Assembly: GCF_038396675.1 (NCBI RefSeq)
Contig: NC_088920.1
Location: 64,474,001-64,538,000, forward strand
Reading direction: 5' to 3'
Origin: Hydra vulgaris
Taxonomy: Eukaryota; Cnidaria; Hydrozoa; Anthoathecata; Hydridae
DNA: 64,000 bases
Part shown: piece after piece, positions 1 through 9,515 of the stretch
Position numbering within the stretch: the first letter of the stretch is position 1
Layout: each line of letters begins with the position of its first letter
Translations under genes and position numbers: made by a program
The notes under the pieces: generated by a model
The model's database searches: none
What the model was told of the DNA's origin: nothing
The model's input: the letters and a program-made list of their open reading frames with translations, nothing else

Positions 1-134
1 TTGAATGTTTTTAAACTACTAGCTGGTGTTTTATAAATAGCATTAATTATAAAATTATTAGCTAATTTATTTATTATCTCAACGCATAATGCCTCACAAT
101 CTGTATTGTTTACATTAAGATCTTTACGCTGAAT
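1..134 (-). mobile_element. LINE endonuclease-domain fragment (cut by window edge)
   Basis: Read on the minus strand from about 134 to 1, one frame gives residues typical of the middle of an APE-type endonuclease of CR1/L2-like non-LTR retrotransposons: DLNVNNTDCEALCVEIIN followed by a segment ending NAIYKTPAS. In the family this strand is followed by the YRPP-like turn and the GDFN motif, which would lie beyond the left edge. The start side (135 onward) is not recognisably endonuclease. The fragment is short, so the clade is not resolved; being LINE-derived is fairly secure from the E-x-L-C-x-E-I-I pattern. Confidence 0.6.
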
Positions 135-424
135 AAAATCAATAGAATTGTGAACGTATATGATCTATTCATAGTGACAATTTCTTGTCTTTTTAAAGAA
201 ACATTGACATGTTTAGCGTCCCATTGTTTCCAAAACGGCTTACTCAGGCTAGAAATAAAAATACAAAAATAGTAAAGCTAACTTTTCAATACTGTAGTAA
301 AGAAAAAAAAATTGTCAATACAAGTAAGACTTTGCATTATTGATTTTCTTTTTCTGTAAATTTGTTTGAAACTGACATGGACACAGAAACTTACAACTTC
401 AATATTTAATAATACAATAACATT
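135..424. other. No recognisable gene
   Basis: AT-rich sequence between two minus-strand coding remnants. A short minus-strand stretch around 215-260 could encode LSKPFWKQWDAKHV, which looks coding, but I cannot place it in a family. No promoter, RNA gene or repeat structure is evident. Confidence 0.4.
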
Positions 425-714
425 TTTTTACCTTTTCTTCAAAATACCTTTCCTTCCATATGCAGTAAAAGTAATAAACTTTCTTCTATCTTTTTGTTAA
501 CATGATCTCGAATTTTTAACACACCCATAATAAAATTTGATATTGCAGAATATCCTCGTTTTCCATCAATTTTGCACCATTCTACAACTTTGTTTATCTG
601 TTTGTTTCATCTTTATTTTATCTTTAATTACTTTATAATTGCTTTAGATTTTTTCCTTGGCTTTTTAATTACAGAACGTGCAATCGTTGCTACTCTTAAA
701 GTAAACTTTGGCAT
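425..714 (-). pseudogene. Remnant of an unidentified transposon-type DNA-binding protein
   Basis: From the ATG at 714 (minus strand) the frame begins MPKFTLRVATIARSVIKK, then breaks near 630. About 20 bases on, another frame continues with NKVVEWCKIDGKRGYSAIS and on to HMEGK, followed by GTATTT, a possible splice donor, near 425. The combination of a short basic start and a W-C-K-x-x-x-K-R-G stretch resembles the N-terminal part of proteins I associate with cnidarian transposons, but I cannot name the family. It is broken by stops and has no catalytic domain here. Confidence 0.3.
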
Positions 715-1077
715 CATTATTATTTTTATCTTTAATAACAAACAGTTTAAACGTTTGCAACAATTACTGTACAAATAAAAAAATTTAAAAACACAGAACA
801 GCAATTTTCTTATTATTAAGTCTTTTTTTGAAATTGTTAAATATGAAGCCATTAAAGCTAAAAGTTTTTAAAAGAAATTGAACTGTTATAAGAATTACTT
901 CCATCATTCAAAATAAACTTTAAGATATAAAAGGAAGAAGAAAATAAAATATTATTAAATAATTTTAATGCATTATTTGGGTGAAATAAAATGATTTTTA
1001 TATTTATTTTAAAAAACCATTAATTAATTCCAGATTTCTTACTATTATATAATACTTATATAAGACAGATAATAACA

Positions 1078-1120
1078 TGCAAGAGTTATACCAGTTAAAA
1101 CTGCAAGAGTTATACCAGTT
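1078..1120. repeat. 19-bp direct duplication at LINE 5' truncation point
   Basis: The 19 bases TGCAAGAGTTATACCAGTT occur at 1078-1096 and again at 1102-1120, separated by 5 bases. The second copy is the start of readable reverse-transcriptase sequence (RVIPVLKSGD). The duplication sits where the LINE is 5' truncated, so it may be a small template-slip product of the insertion. Confidence 0.7.
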
Positions 1121-2481
1121 CTCAAATCGGGTGATCCTTCTAATGTCTCTAATTATAGACCTATCTCCATTCTTCCTTGCTTCTCTAAAATACTGGAACG
1201 AGTAATGTAAATAGACTATTCTCTTTTCTAGAAACAAATAATATTTTATACAACAAACAATTTGGGTTCAAAAAAGGTCATTCAACTGATCATGCTATTC
1301 TTAAACTTGTTCATGATATTTTTCGAGCCTTTGATAACAAAGAGTATACATTAGGTATTTTTATAGACCTTAGCAAAGCCTTCGACACAGTTGACCACCA
1401 TATCTTAGTAAAAAAACTAGTAAATTACGGAGTTAAGAATGCAAATATAGTTTGGTTTAAAAGCTACTTGTCTGATAGAAAGCAGTATGTTTCTTATGAT
1501 GGTAGTAAAACTGACAATAGGACAATCACTTGTGGAGTTCCTCAAGGATCCATTTTAGGACCGCTTTTGTTTTTAATTTACATTAACGACTTAAGCAGAG
1601 CTTCGAATATTTTAGACTCTGTTTTGTTTGCTGACGATACCAATTTATTTTATTCCCATAGTAACATAAAAACTCTATTTAAAACAGTCAACGAAGAACT
1701 GTTAAAAGTAACTGAATGGTTTAATACAAATAAATTGTCATTAAACTTAACCAAAACTAAGTATATTTTTTTTCATCGCTTTTATCAAAGAGACGAAATT
1801 CCTCTAAAGCTCCCAAATATTAGCATCGGGAATCAATTTATAAAAAGAGAACACTCAATGAAGTTTCTAGGTGTTCTTCTTGACGAAAATATCACCTGGA
1901 CAAACCACTTAAAACTAATCGAAAATAAAATTTCTAAAAATATTGGCATACTTTATAAGGTAAAACCTTATCTAAATCAAACTTGCTTAAAATATATCTA
2001 CTTTTCTTTTATTCATTGTTATCTCAATTATGCTAACATTGCTTGGTGCAGCACCAATAAAAAAAAACTAAACAAACTATTTAACAAACAAAAACATGCC
2101 ATAAGAATAATATCCAACGCAGACCATCTCTCTCATTCACAACCACTATTTATTAATCTAAAAATCTTAAATGTTTACCAAATAAATATATATCATCATT
2201 TAATTTTTATGCATAAAATCAATAACGATACGATGCCAAATATTTTTAAAACGCTATTTAAAAAAATACAGCACAAATACCTTACTAGACATGCAAAAAA
2301 TAATTATGTTCAAGCTAAAAATCACTTTGAAGCCACTAAGTTTTCCATCACAACTAGAGGCCCACAACTATGGAGTAAAGTAATTAGAAATGACATCAAA
2401 ACGCTTGCAAACATAAATATTTTTAAATCAAAACTAAAAGAAATAATTTTAATTAATCAAAACATGAAGGACTTCTTCTAG
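1104..2481 (+). pseudogene. LINE reverse transcriptase, CR1/L2-like, one frameshift
   Basis: This is the RT of a 5'-truncated non-LTR retrotransposon. In order it shows RVIPVLKSGD and SNYRPISILP (fingers), FGFKKGHSTDHA, motif A as FIDLSKAFDTVDHHIL, the CGVPQGSILGPLLFLIYIND block near 1534-1590, the catalytic LFADDTN at about 1625-1640, then SLNLTKTKY and FLGVLLDENITW of the thumb, ending with a C-terminal tail and TAG at 2479-2481. The frame is continuous except near 1208, where a single missing base after an RVM codon run shifts it. Catalytic aspartates are intact. The endonuclease domain and ORF1 are absent, so it is a dead 5'-truncated copy, but little decayed. Confidence 0.9.
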
Positions 2482-3014
2482 AGCTATATTTATTTGTTGG
2501 CCTTTAAAATATTGTATAGTATATTTTCATTTTATTTGCAAAGGTTTAAAAACTTAGTTCACTAAAAAACTTATTTTTTTATTTTTTATTTTCTTTTTAT
2601 GAAAAACTAAAGGTCTTGCTATAGAAGTTTAAACTCTTTTCATTATATTTCCTAATTAAGAATTCTTAATCGCAATAATTAAAAACATTTATATATAGGT
2701 TCAAATATCATTTTTGTCTGTTTGTTTCTTTTTCATTTTTGCTTTGTGTTCAATTATATTTGAAAATAAGTTTTAGAATTTATTATCTCTATTTTTTTTG
2801 TCTTTTTTTTTTGTTTGTTTGTTTGTTTGTTTTTTGTTTTTGTCTTTGTTTGTTTTGTTTTTTGTTTTTTTTTATAAAAAAAAAAAAAAAAAATATTTAA
2901 AAAATTATAAAAAAAAAATACAAAAAAAAATTTTCTTTTTTTTTTCTTTCTTTTCTTTCTTTTTATATTTGATAACTTTTTTAATGACAAGATTTGATAG
3001 CTATATTATTTACG
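2482..3014. repeat. LINE 3' flank and T-rich/A-rich simple sequence
   Basis: Downstream of the RT stop lies AT-rich sequence without open frames of note. From about 2790 to 2960 it becomes a (TTTG)n/poly-T tract followed by poly-A and poly-T runs. Apparent open frames on both strands here are low-complexity artefacts (F/C and K/T runs). Confidence 0.7.
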
Positions 3015-3082
3015 GATTATTGGGAGCTTGGCGATAAGACTATTTTGTCTTCTTCTTGCCCCCGCCATGTGTATATTTTACC
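3015..3082 (+). repeat. Dispersed repeat, copy 1
   Basis: This about 68-bp stretch, containing CGATAAGACTATTTTGTCTT and the GC-rich core GCCCCCGCCAT, recurs in reverse orientation at 39,921-39,990 with a few differences. Similarity fades into AT-rich sequence on both sides. It looks like the conserved piece of a larger non-coding interspersed repeat; no coding potential or clear termini. Confidence 0.7.
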
Positions 3083-3744
3083 AATACGAGAGTTGTAATT
3101 ATTTTTAACGGCAAACTTATAACTTTAAAAAAAAAAAAAAAAACATAAAAAATATCTCGTCGATTGAATTATTTGTTAAGGAGATATCAACAATAACAAG
3201 ATTGTCTTTTTAAAGGCACCTTGCCCAAAATAGACAAATTTCAAATACAAACAAAACATTAAAAAAAAATTTGATTTCTGTTTTTACTCGCCAGGAAGAG
3301 ATTATATGGCTCTCGACAAAATAAAAATAAAAAGATAACTTTAAAAAAATATGTTACTCAAAATATTTCAAACCAATTTAAATTTGTTTTCTATTTAAGG
3401 GCGCTTTATCTGTAGCATGTTTCGTTAAGTATTGTATTTGAAAGTCGTGTTATTTTTCATTTAAACTTTTGCAATCTGTTAAATTATATTGTGGGCTTCA
3501 TAATTGGTTATATGCATATTTTTATAACTTCTGAATTATGTACAGGGCCGGATTAAGACATTTGTAGACCTGGGGCTGTAAATATAAGAGTGACAAAGTG
3601 GTGGTCGCCTAAAAATGCCGAGCGGGAACAGTACTATACCATAGGGGTCAGGGTCGCCTTGAATTTGGCGGCCAACTTCAATTCAGTCATGAAATTAAAT
3701 CTGTTGCTTATTTATGTCTTTTTGAAAAAGGTAATTTTTTTAAT
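3083..3744. other. Non-coding; a hAT-like terminus at about 3544
   Basis: No gene is visible. At 3544-3580 the sequence CAGGGCCGGATTAAGAC has the CAGGG-type start used by many hAT elements, but I find no matching inverted end, so it is probably the stump of a non-autonomous element. The rest is AT-rich. Confidence 0.3.
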
Positions 3745-3881
3745 GGTCAGAGCACCGCCGAAGTGCATTTAAAAGGAAGTTCACGCCTCCTTTCTTACCG
3801 ATATTGTAAAAACTTTCCCGGAGATGGCGTCAAACCACAGAATCTTCTGATGCAAGCACGTTAACTACTGCCCTACGGCTG
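3745..3881 (-). mobile_element. tRNA-derived SINE, 3'-truncated copy
   Basis: Read on the minus strand this starts with a tRNA-like head (GCAGCCGTAGGGCAGTAG, a degraded A box) and runs into the SINE body containing GGAGGCGTGAACTTCC and the GTGCTCTGACC block. It matches the copies at 8400-8599 and 12,087-12,283. The last part of the body (the CTTCTGGGAGCACC block plus A tail) is missing. The head is diverged beyond use as a Pol III promoter. Confidence 0.8.
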
Positions 3882-4628
3882 CAAAGTTGAATTACTTAAG
3901 TAAATTTTTTTTTCCGGATATTTCTTTTGCTTGTTGTTTTTATATTTTTACATTGCGACCAGTTTCGATATCTTTAAAAAGTTTTTGTTTAATTTTTATG
4001 GAAATTAGTTCTTTAATGCCTCAGCGACATCAGAAAAAGTACACTGTTCAGCTTATTTTTGTAATCGTGTGACAAAACTTACAGTACCTTTTTTATTTAT
4101 TTTGCAGAGCCAACAACACCGGTAGGATTAAAGGCACAGGAGAACGTGCCCCCCTCAGGTCCCATTCACACGAATGAACAATTATCAAATGTCTACGGTA
4201 ACGAAAGTCATAAAATTCAAAATAAAACTTAAATATAATATTTTAGCTCTATATATTTATTCGCAACGCTTCACAAACTCCCAAGAAATTGATTTTAAAA
4301 ACTAACAATTACACGAAAAAAAAGTTATCTGTTTTCTTGCAAAAATGAAAAAATGGTGACAGGTCAGAGGGTCAATCTTTTTTATAAGAGTTTGATGCAG
4401 CTCCACCAGCTTCAATACGGCTCTGACTATGTACAAGTTCTTTGTGCTCAGTAGCAAGCCCACAACACCGCGAATAAAGACTTCGGTAAAGGTTTTTGGT
4501 TTTAGAACAAAGGTTTTTAAAGTCAATGTAAATTTTATGTCTGAGAACACATAAATAAACAGGACAAACTTTAGAACATTATACAAAACTTTTTGCTAGA
4601 AAAGTTAGAGTAATAATTATATATGTGA
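3882..4628. other. No recognisable gene
   Basis: AT-rich with a short GC-rich patch at 4115-4180. Two open stretches (about 3887-4072 plus and 4302-4586 minus) have no recognisable motifs and look fortuitous. No RNA gene or inverted repeat was found. Confidence 0.4.
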
Positions 4629-4717
4629 ACTACATTAATTTGCCGAATATTATAACTACATTAATTTGCCGAATATTATAACTACATTAATTTGCCGAAT
4701 ATTATAACTACATTAAT
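4629..4717 (+). repeat. 26-bp tandem repeat, 3.4 copies
   Basis: The unit ACTACATTAATTTGCCGAAT plus ATTATA occurs three times without change (4629-4654, 4655-4680, 4681-4706) and then as an 11-bp partial copy. The second half of the unit (TTTGCCGAATATT) reappears after a 13-bp interruption at about 4730. Identical units indicate recent expansion. Confidence 0.95.
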
Positions 4718-5249
4718 AAAGGAGAACAATTTGCCGAATATTAAAAAAACAAATTTAATGATAAGATTTTTTGTGTGGATAAATTAGGTATAAGTTTTGT
4801 TCCAAAAGTAATGAGCTCAGTATTAATCTTCTGTTTTGACAAAAGTTTAATTTTTAAGTATATCAAAGTATGCGGCTTTCTTTATCACTACCTAATTTAA
4901 ATATTGGTATTGGTTTGATCATAGATGTTCGCAAAGCTTATGAAGTGGTTGATAACAACATTCTGATAAAACAGATATATACTAGGAAAGTCAGGGTATC
5001 CCTAATGATTGATTCTCTTCAAGTATTATGAATCACGTGCAATTTTTTTTTAATTGATGGGTTTAAATGCATATATAATTTTACTAAAGAGTATTAAATG
5101 TTTCAAAAATGCTTCTTATAAGTTTTAAAAGCGCAAATTCAATTTAAGTCTGTGCAAATGCAACCACGACTCTATTTAAAAGCAAAGAAAAAAACACATA
5201 CTGAAACTTTTTAGTCCCTGTGTTTTTTCTTTCTGTTTTCCTGCAACGG

Positions 5250-5410
5250 GTTGCCTGTAAGGCAACTTTAGTTTGTAGGGTTTTTTTAAAGTTGCCTGTA
5301 AGGCAATCGTTGAGTAGTTTGTGTGTCTTGAGTGTTTTTACCTTTGTCCTACACTGGGTTGCTGTAAGGCAACTTTAGTTTGTTAGGCATTTAGTTGCTT
5401 CAAAAGCAAC
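5250..5410 (+). promoter_or_regulatory. Four related short hairpins in the 5' leader
   Basis: Four small inverted repeats with the same kind of stem stand in the leader: GTTGCCTGTAAGGCAAC (5250-5266), GTTGCCTGTAAGGCAAT (5291-5307), GTTGCTGTAAGGCAAC (5358-5373) and GTTGCTTCAAAAGCAAC (5394-5410). In the fourth the stem has changed on both sides (CC/GG to CTT/AAG) so that pairing is kept. This looks like selection for RNA structure upstream of the ORF at 5506, perhaps for protein binding or translation control. Function is inference. Confidence 0.75.
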
Positions 5411-5505
5411 ATATGAGTAGAGAAGATTGAGTATGTGTAAGATACGAGCGTTGAAGGAAAACAATAAATCGTCAAACCCTGACCACGCTATAATATAATC
5501 TTAAT

Positions 5506-6771
5506 ATGGAAAGATCAAAAATCGAATTAGACTTAAATGTCTCCAATAAAAGTTACGCTGAAGCTACAGCAACTAATTCTAACCCAATATTGTCTAATGA
5601 ATTTAGCACATTGAAAAGAACCCTTTTGTGTGAAATAACAGAAAATATAACTGAACCTAATATTTTATTCGCTCTTGAAAACGCCAGTTTAGATCATGAT
5701 CTGGAAGGCCTGAAAATTATTCGTAAAGGGACAATGGTCGAACTCGTCATGAAAACTGACAAGTCGAAATCGTTGATCCTTGAACATGGACTTTTAATTA
5801 ATGGTGTAACCCACTATTTTTCTAACTCTACCCCAACTAGAAACTTATGCAAACGAGTTGCAGTATCGGTAATCGGTCTGCCTCTCGAGAAAAAATATTT
5901 ACCTGTCGGGGTGGCTCTTGAGCAACTCGGATATGGGAAACATATACACACAAGAGCAGTGTATCGCAAAACGCCCAAAAACGGAACATCCTACTATACA
6001 GGAATTCTAGTTGCTATGATGAATCAATTAAATAAACCAATACCAAGATCTTTAAAACTATGCGGGTATAACGTCAGGATAATCTATACCGGACAAAACA
6101 AAGAAGATAACCTAAAACCAAAAGAAAACTTTGTAGATGCGACCGAAGAACCTAGGAAAAAAGTAACGGAAACTAATGAAACAAAAACATCGGAAGAAAT
6201 ACCTGAACCAACAATTAAATTTTCTAAACCACAAGAATCAGAAGTCCCTATGGTGATACGCCAAAACTCTGTCGAAAACCAAATTTTAAACAACGATACA
6301 AATAACTTGAATAAAACAAAAGAAAAGATACCCGAACAAATACCACAGTTACCTGAAACAAATTCTCAAACACAAGAAACTGAAAATCACATGGAAGAAA
6401 GTCTAAGTTTGAACAATAATAATATTGCAAACAAAATCGAACCTCATAACGACAACATCATAAATGAAGTAAACATAGAAGAACTAGAAAAACAAATTGA
6501 ACTTCCCTCAGAATATCTTCGCTTAGATTATACTGGGAGACATGTTTACAACTTAAATTTATTCTACGGTTTTGATAAAACAAAATGCTCGGAAGATGAA
6601 CTATTAATATTTAAGGCATACAAAAAAGCAGAATATGATCAGAGAAAATTCGAAAGAAAAATAAAAAGAAGCAAAGTAAATAATTTAGCCGTCGGACAAC
6701 CAAGGGATTATACTAAAAGGAATACACAAATCCAAAATAATTCTTCATACAATCATGACGACTGGACTTAA
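5506..6771 (+). CDS. Intact ORF1-like RNA-binding protein of a non-LTR retrotransposon
   Basis: 421 codons without interruption, start MERSKIELDLN. Residues about 100-205 have the character of the RRM-like part of LINE ORF1 proteins: CKRVAVSVIGLPLEKKYLPV, then LEQLGYGKHI, then LKLCGYNVRIIYTGQ. After residue 210 comes a long acidic, N/T/E-rich linker, then a charged C-terminus (residues about 325-421) with YLRLDYTGRHVYNLNLFYGF and a basic KKAEYDQRKFERKIKRSK helix-like stretch. The usual CCHC knuckles are absent. It probably coats retroelement RNA. The open frame in otherwise decayed DNA suggests a young insertion. Family assignment rests on general architecture, not on a search. Confidence 0.6.
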   Translation: MERSKIELDLNVSNKSYAEATATNSNPILSNEFSTLKRTLLCEITENITEPNILFALENASLDHDLEGLKIIRKGTMVELVMKTDKSKSLILEHGLLINGVTHYFSNSTPTRNLCKRVAVSVIGLPLEKKYLPVGVALEQLGYGKHIHTRAVYRKTPKNGTSYYTGILVAMMNQLNKPIPRSLKLCGYNVRIIYTGQNKEDNLKPKENFVDATEEPRKKVTETNETKTSEEIPEPTIKFSKPQESEVPMVIRQNSVENQILNNDTNNLNKTKEKIPEQIPQLPETNSQTQETENHMEESLSLNNNNIANKIEPHNDNIINEVNIEELEKQIELPSEYLRLDYTGRHVYNLNLFYGFDKTKCSEDELLIFKAYKKAEYDQRKFERKIKRSKVNNLAVGQPRDYTKRNTQIQNNSSYNHDDWT

Positions 6772-6852
6772 ATTTAATACAAAAAACAAAAGTAAGACTC
6801 CAAAAATTAAAACTTTAAATATTATATCAAAAAATAAACACATCTTTAATTT

Positions 6853-6888
6853 AAAAAAAAAAAAAAAAAAAAAATAGATATATATATA

Positions 6889-6924
<36 letters not shown>

Positions 6925-7479
6925 CCATCAGCTTTAAACTAAGAAATATAAAAAAACAAAGGTGTTACATTAAAAATTAACTACAAAAAATTAACTACAA
7001 AAATTAACAAAAAAATTTTATAAAATTTTCATAAAAATAAAAAAAAATAAAAAAAAAAATTTTTTTTTTAATAATAACAAAATCTTTTTTTCCTAGTATC
7101 ATACAGAAAACGCAACACTTTTATAAAACTTAATCATTGATTTGATTAATTCTGGTGAAATAGCAATTTAGGTTTTTTTTCCTGCTAATAAAAGCATACC
7201 TTCTTCATGTTTAAACTTTGCAAAGATTTAAATCAAACACTTCAAATATTTGAAATATTTTTACGTAATGACGATTATAGTACAAGTGTTAACATTTCCG
7301 ACTTAAGGCTGTGAGAGTCACTAAAGTAAATTTTTCGATTTAATAAATTAAAATGTCTATATCATAAATTTTGTTTACATTATTGTTTAAAATAGTGCTG
7401 TTTTTTTCTGTTGTTTAAAATATAAGATCGCCATTTTCTCACTAATGATTCTGCTCTTTACTTTTTTCACTAATCTCTT
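6853..7479. other. Poly(A), (TA)n and AT-rich non-coding stretch
   Basis: The A run is followed by (TA)n to about 6920 and by A/T homopolymer runs to 7080, including a perfect A9/T9-type palindrome near 7050-7070. From there to 7480 I see no gene or repeat structure. Confidence 0.6.
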
Positions 7480-7850
7480 ATTTGTTCCTGTATAGAATAT
7501 TGTTGTCATATTTTATTATTCATCTTTTATATTGTTGTCATATTTATATCATATTTATGTCATATATATATGCAAAGTCTCATCACTTTACTGTATTTTT
7601 GCTAGCATGCTTTAAAAACTTTTATATGCCTAGTTTTTTTCCCCACATCCTTTTGGAACTTTCTCTCATCTTTATGTTTTCCTAACTCATTAAACTTCAA
7701 CTTTTCAAGTCTTCTGCCAATCGTTTATTTGGTCTTTACTCTATTATTTATTTTCTAGTAATTCCCAACTTAATACCCAAGCTTATTAATTCTAGTAACT
7801 CCTAACTTAATAGTGACTGCTTGTAGTGTTGTTGGGAGTGAATCAGAAAT
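7480..7850 (+). mobile_element. Degraded LINE C-terminal tail
   Basis: The plus strand shows eroded pieces of the C-terminal tail of a CR1-like LINE: SFFPHILLELSLIF near 7635-7680, then a LFKSSANRLF-like stretch. It ends near 7811-7850 with CTGCTTGTAGTGTTGTTGGG, which matches the 3' end of the better preserved copy at about 14,115-14,145. Stops are frequent. It is a 3' remnant only. Confidence 0.55.
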
Positions 7851-8399
7851 TGAAAAAAAATTGATTTAGTCGCAAGTCCAAATATTTTCAAGTCGAAACA
7901 ACATTAGTTATACTTTCATGCATTCTTACTGAATGCAATTAACCAAATACAACCCAATTTTCAATATCTATAAATTCATTTCTAACGTCCATTGTTCATA
8001 TTTGGAAAATAAACATTAAACATTTTTTGTAAAACTTTTAAAAATAGACCACAACGTGCTGCTACCACACTAGCGAAAAGCAAACTTCATTAAGCATGGC
8101 ACAATTATTAGTTATGTAAACGCAGATTTTTGCATAACTACAACAGTGTAGTCAACTGAGTTGAAATTGTTAGTACAAGGGATCTGTTATATTACTTAAA
8201 GAAAAATGAACAACAGCATTTGTTTAACGACTGTTTTATTCTCACCTGACTTTACTAACTCCCTAACTAAGAATTTTCCAATGCATGAAATTTTAAATGG
8301 GACAGATTGGGAGTGGCTTCTTGAAGTTATGATTCTAATTTATTTTTGATAAATATTCTTAGAATAATTATTTTTAAAAGGGTTTTATTAATTATTGTT
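7851..8399. other. No recognisable gene
   Basis: AT-rich sequence without long frames, tandem repeats or visible inverted repeats on either strand. Confidence 0.4.
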
Positions 8400-8599
8400 T
8401 TTTTTTTTTATTGTAGTTATTTAGGTGCTCCCAGAAGTCCGTACGTTCTTATCACAGAGCACCGCGGAAGAGTATTTAACAGGAAGTTCACGCCTCCTTC
8501 CGTACCAATGTCGCTTGTTGGACTGGAGCTGGCGTCGAACCTCGGACCTCTAGGTTCTGAGCCAGAACTCTAACCACTGCGCCATGGCTGCACGGCGGC
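8400..8599 (-). mobile_element. tRNA-derived SINE, near full-length
   Basis: On the minus strand: a tRNA-like head with A box TGGCGCAGTGG (complement of 8574-8584), B-box-like GAGGTTCGACGCC, then the body with GGAGGCGTGAACTTCC and GTGCTCTGTGATAAG, the terminal block CTTCTGGGAGCACC, and a tail TAAATAACTACAATAAAAAA. This is the best preserved head in the window, although the tRNA fold is no longer perfect, so it is a SINE and not a tRNA gene. The tail motif recurs in the 3' fragment near 40,440-40,488. Confidence 0.88.
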
Positions 8600-9305
8600 T
8601 GATTTTTAATATACAGATTAATGAAAAATAAACATGACAGATGTATATATTATTGGATAGGTTATAAGACTGTTAAAAATAAAATGTTTAAAATAATATA
8701 CTGTTAAAAATAAAAAAAATCATAAAAAAGTTGGTACAACAGCATTGAAATTAAAAAATTCATTACAAAAGTACTCTGATGAAAAATTTAAAAATTGTAG
8801 ATTTTTAATATTTTACTGTAAATTAGTCTGTAGTGTCTACTAACTACTCTGAGAAGAATGTCTACGATCATCTGCGATTTTGAATTGATGGTCTTTTAAA
8901 CAAATTTAAAAAAAGTTTAAACTTTTTTTTTTCATTTATTACAAAAATAAACAAAAAAATAACTGAGGCATGAAAAACTAATGAGTAAATTTGTTTTTGT
9001 GTTGCCTTGAATAAAAGTTATTTTCTTTAACTTCAAGTGTCAAGTCAATTTAAATAACTATTCAAGAAAAAATATTCTTCAGTAGATTTTGCCAAAAGTC
9101 TTCAAAAACTAGCTTGTTCAACAAGCCAATTTTTGAGGTAAACAGATTCCATCTGTTGACCAACTTCGCACCCCTTCTTTATATAGTAGGCTGGGGTAGA
9201 TGTATTTATAATTGTTTTCAGTTTAAATTGCTGAGTGCTGGATCTTTATGACTCATCTACATAGATTTTGATCTGTTTTTATGACTAGACAACTCATTCT
9301 ATTAT
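8600..9305. other. No recognisable gene
   Basis: AT-rich sequence with only short fortuitous frames. Nothing repetitive within the window was noticed. Confidence 0.4.
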
Positions 9306-9311
9306 CTTCTA

Positions 9312-9515
9312 CCCAGCTAGCACACACGCGTTGATAAAACGTTAGAACAATGTTGTGCGTTGGCCCAACATCGACTATTAACGTTGTTTTTATATCATTT
9401 TGGTTACAAACGTGACGTCGCCAACAACGAAAAAATCAACGCTGTATTTTAAGTGGGCATTTTGTAATATTTTTCGTTGATTTAACATTGTATTTTACGT
9501 TGGCACGACATTGTA
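9312..9515. repeat. Terminus of an AACGTTG-rich repeat starting CCCAGC
   Basis: From CCCAGCTAGCACACACG at 9312 the sequence carries many copies of AACGTTG/CAACG-type motifs (TTGATAAAACGTT, ACAATGTTG, CCAACATCG, TTAACGTTG, CAACAACG and others). This layout, a CCCAG start followed by dense ACGT-centred motifs, is like the ends at 60,787 and 63,986 (reverse), although the motif itself differs (AACGTTG here, AAACGT there). The BED-hAT at 9524 has inserted immediately next to it. Confidence 0.55.

Larger units (their letters stand above)
5166..6874 (+). mobile_element. ORF1-only retroelement (half-LINE-like)
   Basis: The unit consists of a roughly 300-base leader, one intact ORF (5506-6771), a short 3' untranslated region and a run of 22 A residues at 6853-6874, followed by (TA)n. 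A poly(A) end directly after an ORF1 type protein, with no endonuclease or RT downstream, suggests either retroposition of an ORF1-only transcript or a copy whose RT part was lost before insertion. A CTATTTAAAAG TATA-like stretch lies near 5172, but the exact 5' end is not defined because no target-site duplication was identified. Confidence 0.6.

Noticed and set aside
2754-3037. Open frames in the T/A-rich block (poly-F and poly-K proteins)
   Set aside because: Low-complexity homopolymer translations on both strands with no motif.
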